From Vicia villosa (Eukaryota > Streptophyta > Magnoliopsida > Fabales > Fabaceae), in NCBI RefSeq assembly GCF_029867415.1, contig NC_081183.1, forward strand, positions 37,778,655 to 37,842,654: a stretch of 64,000 nucleotides of DNA, in the 5' to 3' direction. Both the position numbers and the translations under genes were made by a program. Shown piece by piece: positions 36,447-46,664 of the stretch. Below the pieces are notes generated by a model. The model searched no databases and was not told the origin of the DNA. It saw only the letters and a list, made by a program, of their open reading frames with translations. Numbering within the stretch: position 1 is the first letter of the stretch; every line of letters starts with the position of its first letter.

Positions 36447-36779
36447 TAGGATTTGTGTCGATTTGAAGAGAATATTATAGTACTCTAGGATATATGGTTA
36501 CTAACTTTGTTCATATTGTTGCCAATTAATATTTGAAGTATAATATTGTTGATGTTAGAGATTTAGTTTGATTGACATAATGATGTATATATATAATTTT
36601 GGATATTATAATGGTATTATATTAGTATATATATAGTCCTACCTATGGTTGAAAATATATCGTCGAAAATATATTACAGGTCGAAAATATTACAAGTTGA
36701 AAATATATTACAGGTCGAAAATATTACAGGTCGATCTGGGAGGCTAAAATTATAGGCTGCACTTTAAAATATCTCATTT

Positions 36780-37250
36780 AGCAACGACAGCGCTTTTAAA
36801 AAGCGCTCTTAAAGGTCCACATACGAAAGCGCTTTGTTACAAAAAACGCTGCCAAAGATTAAAAAAAGAAAAAAAAATGCAACCTACCAAAGCGCTTTTG
36901 GAAAAGAGCTCTAGTAGGAGGGGCTACCAGAGCGCTTTTTCCAGCAAAAGCGCTCTTATAGGGGGTCTACCAGAGCGCTTTTTCCAGCAAAAGCGCTCTT
37001 ATAGGGGGTCTACCAGAGCGCTTTTTCCAGCAAAAGCGCTCTTATAGGGGGTCTACCAGAGCGCTTTTTCCAGAAAAAGCGCTCTTATAGGGGGTCTACC
37101 AGAGCGCTTTTTCTGGAAAAAGCGCTCTTATAGGGGGGTCTACCAGAGCGCTTTAAAAGCGCTTTCGTAGCCTACGCCAGCGCTGGCTTTGGCAGCGCTT
37201 TAAAGCGCTGTTAAAGGCCAAAAAAAGCGCTTTTGTTTGTCTTCCGTGTT
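36780..37250 (+). repeat. Right subterminal repeat array of the CACTA element
   Basis: About six near-identical units of roughly 45 bp of the form tctaccagagcgctttttcc + agcaaaagcgctcttatagg, between 36900 and 37150. More diverged AGCGCT copies lie on both sides. The right array is far more homogeneous than the left one. Confidence 0.85.
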
Positions 37251-37345
37251 GTAGTGATTGCTTAAACACACTGTATGTCATAGAAAAAATTATATTACAA
37301 TTCATATTCATTATATGATTTTGAAATATTACTCTGTCAGTGCAG

Positions 37346-37480
37346 GTTGATATTTGTGGATTAAAGTTATTGTTCATCCCACTTAAATGGATTGGCATGA
37401 ATGCGATGCTTGTGTATGTCATGGCAGCTGGAGGAATCTTTGCAGGATTTATTAATGCCTGGTGTAGTTCTGTTATTATC
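37346..37480 (+). pseudogene. Fragment of a heparan-alpha-glucosaminide N-acetyltransferase-like gene
   Basis: After an acceptor-like gtgcag at 37345, the frame reads VDICGLKLLFIPLKWIGMNA followed by MLVYVMAAGGIFAGFINAW. This resembles the last-exon membrane segment of plant HGSNAT-like (DUF1624/DUF5009) proteins as I recall them. It stops after about 45 residues instead of continuing to the C-terminal helices. No other exons are recognisable nearby. It lies 87 bp from the CACTA right border, so the element may have entered an already decayed gene copy. Confidence 0.6.
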
Positions 37481-38262
37481 AGGTTAGGTATGTAATATAG
37501 GGGAAACATGCATAATGCCTGGTGTAGTTCTGAATAATTATAAATACACAAGTTGCAATTTCTAAACTAAGTTAAGAGGTTTAATGTTAAGTAAGGCTAC
37601 ATGTAATGTTTCTTCACTTACTGTAATGTAACAGATAGAAAAATTAAGACTAATGTTTCTTCATATTACTGCTCAATATATTTAATCCTCAATTCCTACT
37701 ATCTAAATAAATTTCTTATTCTTACTCAAATAATATATATTAGATATGGACTTTTTATAGAGGAGTTTCGTAAATAAAACATCATTACCAGAGCAAAACA
37801 AAGGCAGCCCTCTATGAAAACTACACAAATTGGTAGGTCCAATATGGTACTATGCTTATTGTTTAGTCCTTCGAAGGTGTTCAATTCACGTTTATTTTCC
37901 TCTAGGGCGTTTATTTTTAATATTTCAGTATTTCATTACGTGTGTCTTCAGTTTTTATACCTTTTGTTGATTTATTAGTAAAACATCTTTTTTTAACTTA
38001 TATTCATCTATTCAAGTAACTATTAAATCAATAATTTTATTTACACATTTAATAATCCTAATATCCTTCTATTTTGTCTTTACTGTAACAATTTATCTAA
38101 CCGTCTTACTAGTTACTACTTGGATTTTTTACTTTTTTTTTATTTGACTTTTTTCATTTCATCCTTTTGTGGTGATAATTACTTAACATTAGTCACAATA
38201 TTAATTAAACATATTTTTAGTTTTAACTTTAAAAATAATTATTTGGTCCAACCGATTCAGCC
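37481..38262. other. AT-rich intergenic stretch
   Basis: No gene seen. One short direct repeat (aatgcctggtgtagttctg) occurs near 37455 and near 37515. Confidence 0.5.
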
Positions 38263-38269
38263 CACACCA

Positions 38270-38452
38270 ATATGCGTGCGAACACAGGTAACACATCAGT
38301 ATTATATGAACGCACAGGTAATACATCAGTACCGTGTGAACCCACGGGTAACCAAGTCAAAATCTGTGTGAACGCACGGGTAATACACCAGGACCCGTGT
38401 GAACGCACGGGTAACCATGCCAAAATCCATGTAAATCTACAGGTTATTACTT
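38270..38452 (+). repeat. Six-unit, about 30-bp tandem repeat
   Basis: Units of the form (a)cccgtgtgaacgcacgggtaa plus a short tail. Tails alternate (accaagtcaaa / tacaccagg), giving a period of about 61 bp in the right half. Each unit is a near-palindrome around 'gaac' and matches the hairpin of the Helitron-like end at 38960. Confidence 0.75.
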
Positions 38453-38950
38453 TTTTTTACAATTAAAGAAAATAAAAGTAAATATCTTTAAAATAATTTA
38501 TGAATTCAAACACTAAAAAAATGTGTTGTTTTTTTATTATTTATGTATCTAATATTTTTATTGAAATCATTTATAATTTAAAATACAATAACTTTTGAGA
38601 TAATGAATAATTGAAGTATATATTATTAATTTCTCTTTTTAAAATTGGAAAAATGATACATCTACCCCCACTATTTTTACATTCAATCTATAATTCCGCG
38701 GCTCTTTTACATCCAATCTCAATTACTATTTTTCCAATTTTTCTATTTTTATTTTGTCTCATTTAATATCATCTACACCCACTATTTAAAGTACCGCTCT
38801 ATATATAATAACTTAATTTTTTATTTTTTTTTGCATGATTATTTTTTTAATGGGTGTATGATATTTATTTTTTCTGATTTACAACTAAATTTTTATATTT
38901 TTCAATTTTTTTATATATTTCATAATTTAACTGGTGACGTATTCGCGGCC

Positions 38951-38989
38951 CACACCAGAACCCGTGCGAACGCACGGGTTTCCTACTAG
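38951..38989 (+). mobile_element. Helitron-like 3' terminus
   Basis: A perfect 9-bp stem acccgtgcg/cgcacgggt with an AA loop (38960-38979), followed ten bases later by CTAG and a T. This is the arrangement of Helitron 3' ends. No matching TC 5' end was located, so the element's length is unknown. Confidence 0.45.
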
Positions 38990-39144
38990 TCTTATAATTA
39001 AAACAAATCCCACTATTTTTTTCATGGAATATTTGTTTAATTAAATCTTCAGCACATTCTTGTATAAAACTTAACCAAATTTATCTTCAAAGCAAATTCA
39101 ATTAGATCTTTTCTTCAATGTAAATCTAAATAGGGATGTCAATT

Positions 39145-39290
39145 GGGCGGGGGCGGGGGCGGGGGCGGGGGACACTTCCCCATCTTTTTCCCCGCCATCA
39201 AATTCATTCTCCGTCCCCGTCCCCGATCTCCGTCACGGGGGAATTTCTATCCCCATCCCCGTTCCCCGCGGGATCCCCGTAGATCATACA
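39145..39290. repeat. G-rich subterminal block of the hAT element
   Basis: Starts with four tandem copies of gcgggg, then cccc-rich phrases (ccgtccccgtccccg). The right end has the mirror counterpart at 45224-45358. These are likely subterminal transposase-binding regions and G-quadruplex-capable DNA. Confidence 0.7.
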
Positions 39291-41169
39291 TTTAATCATT
39301 AATATTTTATTTTTTAAAATGTTTATATTTTCTATAAAAATAAAAAGCACAACGAATTCACATATTTATTCTGTTATTAAAAAATACTAGTATTTGACAT
39401 TTATTATTTTTTGTTAAAAATACTAATGGGACACAAAATAATAATTTTTTTTATAAATTTCTATAAAATACTATAAAATTCAATAACATGAATTATAATA
39501 CTTTTTAAAGTAACAATATGCCTAAACAACTAAATAAATCCAACAACATAATTATGCTTAAAAAACTATACTTCATCAAAATTAATAAGGGATAATTGTA
39601 AAATTTAGCATCATGAGTATGCTTGAAAAGCTAAAAAAATACTTCATAATAAGTCAACTAAAAGCAAAAGTCAACATATCTCTATTTGCTCAATTGATAA
39701 CACACATAAAGTAGGAATATCAAAATACTTAAAACAAAGTTACATATAAATAAACTAAAATATTAAGCAAAATATCCAAACAAGTAATGATCAATTATGT
39801 CTCTCTTTCCAACTTCTCCTTGCAAGGTTTTCTTCTCATTCCACAATTAGATATGACTTTCTTTTTCCTACGAAAAGTAAACAATCAATAATTATATTTA
39901 CTTAAAAAATACTTTAAAAACTAAAAGGTAATAAACACTAATATGTAAATTACCTTATTATCATCACCATCATCCATATCTTCATCCACACATTCGAATT
40001 GAGTCAACGTTTTTGAGTAACCTAAGAAACAAATAGCTAAATTAAAATTTAAAAAACCATTTCAATTAATCTTGTAAAAGATAAAAATATATTAACTTTT
40101 ATATCTTTTCGGATCCAATCTTGAGTGCACATCAAAGTCTCTAAAGTGTCTTCCTTCAACCTACTATGTTGTTGACTTAAAACACGACCACTAGTACTAA
40201 AGGCGGACTCTGAAGCAACAGTAGAGATAGGAATTGCTAAAAAGTCCCTTGCAATCTTTTGCAAAGTTGGAAATTTCAAACCATTTTGTTTCCACCATCC
40301 TAAGATGTCAAAATTTTCTTTTTTTTGTTTATCAAGCAAGACACCATCTTTCAAGTAGGAAGTAAACTCTGACTTGACATTTGTAGTTGAAGTATTTTCC
40401 ATCACATATTCTAAATAAGCCTCCTCCCAATCTTGACTTGTGACATCAATGTCATCTACCAATGTTGATGCACCAACTTCACTACTTGTAGGAACCATAT
40501 CATTATTTGGTTGATATTCTTCAACTAAATCTTCACACATTTGTATTACCTTTTCCAATTCTTTGGGAGCATTATTCTCATACATAAGTGGGAAGAAGTA
40601 ATTCAACAATGTTATTTTATATCTAGGATCAAAAACAGCCCCTATTGCGATCACCCCATTAATCAAACTCCAATATTTGTCAAACTTCACTATCATACTT
40701 CTTGCCATACTTTGTATAGTATCACTAGAAGAGTCTTCCCACTTTGTTAAATCTAATCTTGTTTGACAAATTTTGGGAAAATAAATGTTTGATGTTGGAT
40801 ACTTAATACCCGAGAACAACTCAGTGACACTAAAAAACAATTTCAACTTGTTGATAACACGATTTTATATCGTATATTTAGCTTGAAATCCATAGATATT
40901 TATAGCATTTTCCGTTTATTATGCTGATTTATTATGATATTACGCGAGTTTTTGCTTTGTTTCAGGTTTTACACTCTTATTATGACTATTTGTGAAAAGG
41001 AGAAGAAATGGAGCTAAAACGAACTCTATTTATGCCTAAAAGATGAAAAATGGGTGCTGAAGTAAAAAGGGAGTGCAAATAAGGCCCAAATATGCTAAAG
41101 AAGACCCAAAGGCCCAAAGGAGACGAACCAACCCACTGAAGATCAAATGTGTGTGGCCCAAACCACATA

Positions 41170-41320
41170 AGCAAGTGGAGACGCACGTCTCCACGTCTCA
41201 TTGGCCACGTCAGCAAAAGGGAGACGCATGTCTCTAGTCCCCTACATTCTCTCCACTTGAGACGCACGTCTCAAGTCTTCAACGAAGCCTCCCCAATAAT
41301 CAGAGACGCACGTCTCCGAG
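41170..41320 (+). repeat. Repeated palindromic GAGACGCACGTCTC modules
   Basis: Three copies of gagacgcacgtctc and one variant (gagacgcatgtctc) lie within 150 bp, 50-200 bp upstream of the TATA box of this solo LTR. Each is a 6-bp inverted repeat around CA. Confidence 0.75.
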
Positions 41321-41929
41321 TCCAAGTCTGCTGGAGCTGCTCTTTTCACGCAATCCAACTGCAAAGCCTCGCCTATAAATAGAGGCAGATACTTCACTTC
41401 AACCTGTCCGATTTCCTGCTAACGAAGTGCTGCCGAAATTGTAGCGTGCATTATATTTTCTGCCTTCCTTTAATTCAAACAGTTATTTTCTCACAACGAT
41501 TTCTACACCGGAAATTGTTGTGAACCTTTTATAAATCTAGCCTTACGTTAGATTTATCGCCTTTTATTTTCCTTGTTTTATTTTCCGTCCGTTTAAACTC
41601 CGAAGAACGATCCAGCCAACCTGTGGTGGAAGTTCAATACTCGAAGATTCAATTGCAATTTATTTAATTCTGGTTTAATATTTACCGCCTTTATTTATAT
41701 ATTTATTTGCATGATATTTTATATGCCAATTAACATGCCTTTTATTATAAGCCAAATTGATTCATGCATGCTTAACTGTATTAATATGTCTGGCTAAATT
41801 ACTAAGGTATCGGTATGTAAAGTAAGTTAACCGTAGGGATCCGAAATAAATTGGCATAATTATGTTTTGTTAATTATCACCTGTTTTTGGTTAGTATGTC
41901 TAATTTAATTAGTAAGTCTTAAAACCAAT

Positions 41930-42320
41930 AGAGCGAAAGTTTGAGGTCTTAAGACGGTCAAAGGTTAAAATCAATAGAGCGAAAGTTTGAGATCTTTAAC
42001 TGGATAGTAGACATAGGACATTAGTTTTAAGGATGGCGAAAGCGTATTAAAACTAATTAGAACTTATTTATTTTCAAAAATTGTTTTTACACCCGAGCGG
42101 GATGGCGAAAGCGTACGTTAGGGATATTAGCATGTTCCGAGTCAACAGAGCGAAAGTTTGAGATTAGGAGATTTAAATAGATAACAACTTCATAAAACAG
42201 GCATTTTATTAATTACGTTGTTTCCAAAAAGCTTTCCTAAAATCTAATGGGATGGCGAAAGCGTACATTAGGATTAGGATAGTAATCTAAATCAACAGAG
42301 CGAAAGTTTGAGACGAGGAT
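41930..42320 (+). repeat. Interspersed gcgaaag modules
   Basis: Two alternating phrases, agagcgaaagtttgag (about 41935, 41972, 42147, 42297) and gatggcgaaagcgta (about 42032, 42098, 42250), lie in the transcribed part of the solo LTR. They share gcgaaag and occur seven times in 400 bp. Confidence 0.7.
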
Positions 42321-45300
42321 TTTTAACCAATTGAATTAGTAAAGATTTTTAATTAAATTATGTAAAAGTCAATGGACCTTCGGATCACCTTAAGTTAAAC
42401 GAAATACATACTGATATATGTCTTTTAATATATTCTTTATTTCTCACAATCACTCTCCCTTAGGAACAATCAAAATATTAGTAGCCCTAGCTTTACATAG
42501 TAACCTTAGATAACGGTAGATCGATTCATAGTCCCTGTGGATTCGATATCTTTTAAAACTACACGACACGACTGTGCACTTGCAGTCATCAGATTAATAG
42601 ACACGTAAAGTCGCGATCACTTTGTCACAAATTTCTCTTGCCATTTTCCAATCTTCTTCACTTGGTGCACACTTATATTGGGAATCACGGCGTTGTTTTA
42701 AACGTTTAAAAACTTGTTCGTAAGGAAATGCAGAAGCAAGCATTAAATAAGTAGAGTTCCATCTTGTTCTACAATCTTGTGCAAGCTTCTTTTCATAAGT
42801 CATGTTCAATAGATTACAAGTTTATTTAAATTTCTCCTCCCTCTTTGGTGTTGCTACCCAAAAACCGACACATTCCCTAATCTTTTCAATTGAACTAGAA
42901 ATTGTCTGCATGCCATCTTTCACTATCAAGTTTAATATGTGGGCGCAACAATGCATGTGAAACAATTTCCCTTTTAAAACAAAAGAAGAAGGTGACATCT
43001 TATCAATCAAATGGTCAATCAGAGCATCATTGGTACTACAATTATCAACGGTTAATATTGACAATTTTCTATCAATATTCCAATCCATCAAACAATCTAC
43101 CAAAAAATCACAAATGACCTCAGCAGTATGTGGCGTAGGGACTTAAATTAACCTAAAAATAAATTATAATAAATATCACATAAAATAACTATACTATAAT
43201 AATAACGTAAATTGAAGGGAGAAGTTACCTGATAATTCGATTCTGCAAAATCCAATTTTCATCAATGTAATGAGTTGTAACAGACATATATCCTTTGTCC
43301 TGGTTGCTAGCAGTCCATATATCAGTAGTTATTGCAATGCGGCGTTTATTCTTTGCAAGTATTTTCATTTGCTTTGACTTCTCACTTTCATACAACTTCA
43401 TTATATCATTTTTCATGGTGTTCCGAGAAACTATCTTGAACAAAGGTTGAAGAGAATGGCTATAATTCTAAAACCAAAATGGTTAACCATCATGTTGGGA
43501 TATTCATGCAATATAATCATCTTCGCGAGTTCATTCCTAGAAACATCTTGATTAAATGTATAATTTCCAACCACAAATGATTCATGTCTGTTTCCGGATT
43601 TTTTTTTGTCACTTTAAGCATGGCTTGTTTTGGACCTCTCTCTCTGTGCGTTTTGGACATATGCTAATACAATCAAATAAATGTTTAGTACCATTTTTTG
43701 TATCACCAATTTTCTTATCACAAGATTTGCATATAGCCTTCCAAAGGCCTCCTATTTTTTGCCTTTTAAAATAGGGCCAAGCATCTGATTTTAATCCCCT
43801 TTTGTTAGGACTTGTAGTGGGTTCAACAGGAGCTTCAGGATCTTGATTTTCTATATTTATTTCATTTGGAGTAGATTGAACTTCCTGTGTGAGTGAAACT
43901 CCATTACTTTCTATAGGATCTTCATTCCCTTCCAAAGCAACATTAGGACTATTAGATGATTGAAATTCACCAACCATTCTTTTACCAAAAACCTGGCCAC
44001 ACAAACACAAATTTTAAAAGACTACATGGAAGTAGAACAAAAATAATAAATATATGAAAAAATAATAAATAAATAAATAAATAAATAAATAAAATAGTAA
44101 ATATATGAAATTCACACAAAAAATAATTAATAAGAAAAATCTTATATTTCTAAATATATGATGCATTACACATATTTCTAAATGTATGAAATGTATTTCT
44201 AAATATATTATCTCTTATTTATTGTAACTTTTCAATTAGAAATAATAACATATATTAATTAATTATATACATTGACAATACATGAGATTATCAATCCACT
44301 TTATGATTATTTACGTATATACATGATATATTTATTCATTAAAAAGGTAATATGTTATTATTTCACTTAATGACTTTGGTCTTATAATTAGAAATATAAG
44401 ATATTTATTTTTTTATGGGTGATAGCATGATATATTTATTCATTAAAAAGTAATATTTTTTTGTTTAATTTAAAAAATTAAATTATAGTGTGATATATTA
44501 ATAAAAAATAGGAAAAGTTCATTTTAATATTTTTTAAGGAAAAATTGATGACATTAATTTAATTACAAATGCATAGTATAGTTAAAAAATGAACACAAAA
44601 ATATTTAAAAGGAGATAAAAATGAGTAATTTTTTTGATTATTTTATATTTTTTTAATATGCAAATGATTTGATAACTCTAAAATTACTAAACAATTTAAT
44701 TTAACGTTAGTCAAAATAATCTATTTTTGCTATAAGCAATTACATGAACAGGTTTATGAGAATCAAGGAGAAACAATCTACTTTTTTCTATAAACAATAA
44801 TATGAACAGATTTATGAGAATCAAAGAGAAGTAATCTATTTTTTCCTATAAATAATTACATGAACAAATTTATGAAAATCAAATCTTATTGATGAAATTG
44901 TAAGAGCTGTGAATAATGGAAGCACACCAAACAGAGGAGATGATGGACGGTGGTAAGCCTTGGCACTGGCAGAGAAGATGGAATTGGAAGAGGAAGATGA
45001 ATGGAGATTTGACTGGAGAAGAAAAAAAGGAGTCTAACGTCTGAGACTCTAAATGTCTGGCAGAAGAAAATGAAACGCTTCAATTTTTTTAGGGTCTAAT
45101 ATTTACATTTCTCTCTCTTAATAAATACATGAATATTTATTTATTTATAAAAATAAACATAAAGGAAATGACTAAAAAACCTAATCTAAAATATATCTTA
45201 AATTAACTATATTAAAATAATAGGCGGGGAGGGAGATGTATTCCCCGTCCCCAAAATGTTCTCGGGGGAATTTTTCTCCCCATCCCCGCCCCCGCGGGGG

Positions 45301-45387
45301 AAAATTTCTCATCTTTGGGGCCCCGAACGGGGCGTTCTCCGCGGGGATCCCCATTAACAGGTCCAAATTGACATCCTTAAATCTAAA

Positions 45388-46664
45388 TAAATCTTCCAAC
45401 TCCAAATCTCTTTAATTCATCCATATTTAAATTAAATATTCTTCAAACTTATGAATTAATAAAAAAAAAAAAAATTAGCAAATATTACTGAATAATATTT
45501 GTTAAAAGATACAACAATCAATCTTCTTGGAATCAAACACCAACGCGCACAGATTCACTCACAAATCTTGGTCTACAGATTGAGATCAGATGCTAGAACA
45601 TCATGTACCACCTGTTGCCTCTGCACAAAATACATCTTGTACATATGTTGTTTTACCTAATACAACCAATCAAAAGGAACAACATAGAGAATCAACGTTA
45701 GGTTGATGACGACCACCACAAAGAAGCTTCTGATTTGGTGACGACAGTTCTCTGATGACTAGAAAAGGTACTTGCAATAAAAACGATCACTGCAAAGAAG
45801 CTTCTTTGGTGACGACAATTCTCTGATGACTAGAGAATGTACTTGCAGTAAAAATAGCACTCTGATTTTCAAATTAGTATGGGATTGAAATGACTATTTT
45901 CAAATTAGTATGGGATTGAAATGAAACTCTACGAATAGAATTGTACTAGAATGTGACTCTAAGACACACTTATATAGAATGGACGGTTATAATCGTCCCC
46001 GAGTTACAAGATATGGAATGCATCAAGATTGTTAACATCAAGTTTATTAAAATCATTATATTTTATGTTTCAAGATACTTACAACTACTGAATTTTATAT
46101 GAAAAATTTATCCGAGTCTTTCAAAATATTTAATCATCAAAATCAAGTGTGCATTACTTGATTCATGTTTTTCGTGTGCAATGAGTATTCTTTAAGCCTA
46201 GTAAAAAGATGATTATGATCACTTAAACCTTCATTTTCCAAAGTTTTTTTCTGACTAGCACCAAATAACTTACAGCTAAAAAAAATTACAATCAAAACTG
46301 TGGATACTAAAAAGTTCAAGCTCTCATCATTAGTACAGAAGTGCAACTATTACTGTATTACACAAACAAAATTTGAAAAACTACGGCTCTGTTGTAAATG
46401 CATCAAAGCAGTTCATTATGCTATGAATGTCTTAATCGGTCGAAACCTATTCAGCCAAGCCTCTGAAAAGTAAATACAATAAAATCCACAAGAACAAAAA
46501 GAACTCGCAGCTACATGCCATGCCAGATCATTCAGTTCTCTGCACGCAGTACAAGAGAAAATTCTTATGAACGTGTTAAGAGGAAAAGTTATAAGAGACC
46601 ATGGTTGTGAGAATCAGACCCGTGAAGAGACTAGTTCCTTGTTTGAATGTAAGGGACCTGTTAT
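45388..46664. other. Intergenic region with short duplications
   Basis: No gene. A unit of about 60 bp is duplicated (aagaagcttct...ggtgacgacag and aagaagcttctttggtgacg, near 45722 and 45795). A 30-bp phrase containing caaattagtatgggattgaa is duplicated near 45870 and 45900. Confidence 0.5.

Larger units (their letters stand above)
24809..37256 (+). mobile_element. CACTA (En/Spm) DNA transposon with ULP1-type peptidase gene
   Basis: Begins CACTATGCC, ends in ...GTTGTAGTG (reverse complement CACTACAAC), and is flanked by the 3-bp duplication ATT (24806-24808 and 37257-37259). Both ends carry arrays of AGCGCT-containing subterminal repeats. The inside holds a TNPD-type transposase gene, a second multi-exon gene and an inserted solo LTR. 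Beyond CACTA the terminal repeats match poorly, so the left end may be diverged. Without the inserted LTR the element would be about 9.85 kb. Confidence 0.85.
40852..42619 (+). repeat. Solo LTR inside the hAT transposase gene
   Basis: 1768 bp, TGATAACAC...CGCGATCA. The flanks are cttgt on the left and ctttgt on the right, a 5-bp target duplication with one extra T. The 3' end (gtgcacttgcagtc ... gcgatca) parallels the Athila-like LTR end at 4114. A clear TATA box, ctataaatagagg, lies at 41373. Repeated modules are described separately. Confidence 0.72.
40049..44010 (-). pseudogene. hAT transposase, disrupted
   Basis: Minus strand, read from 44010. A BED-type zinc-finger region comes first ('DAWPYFKRQ...LWKAICKSCDKK...GTKHLFDC'). 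The RNase H-like catalytic core follows in pieces: 'RIAITTDIWTASNQDKGYMS' (first Asp, about 43330), 'LTVDNCSTNDAL' (second Asp, about 43050), 'HMHCCAHILNLIVKDG' and 'CRTRWNSTYLML'. After the inserted LTR comes the C-terminal dimerisation domain with ARDFLAIPISTVASESAFS and the SxRVLS..HSRL region (40049-40846). Frameshifts near 43440-43600 and elsewhere, plus the LTR between 42619 and 40852, show it is inactive. Confidence 0.88.
39131..45379 (-). mobile_element. hAT DNA transposon, dead, with inserted solo LTR
   Basis: Terminal repeats TAGGGATGTCAATT (left) and AATTGACATCCTTA (right), flanked by the 8-bp duplication AATCTAAA at 39123-39130 and 45380-45387. A transposase pseudogene lies on the minus strand. 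Length is 6249 bp, of which 1768 bp is a later LTR insertion. Both ends have G/C-rich blocks (39147-39290 and 45224-45358). Confidence 0.92.

Noticed and set aside
40852..42591. First placement of the solo LTR right end at gcagtcatca (42591)
   Set aside because: The copy of the target site and the hAT reading frame both fit an end at 42619 (gcgatca), so the border was moved.
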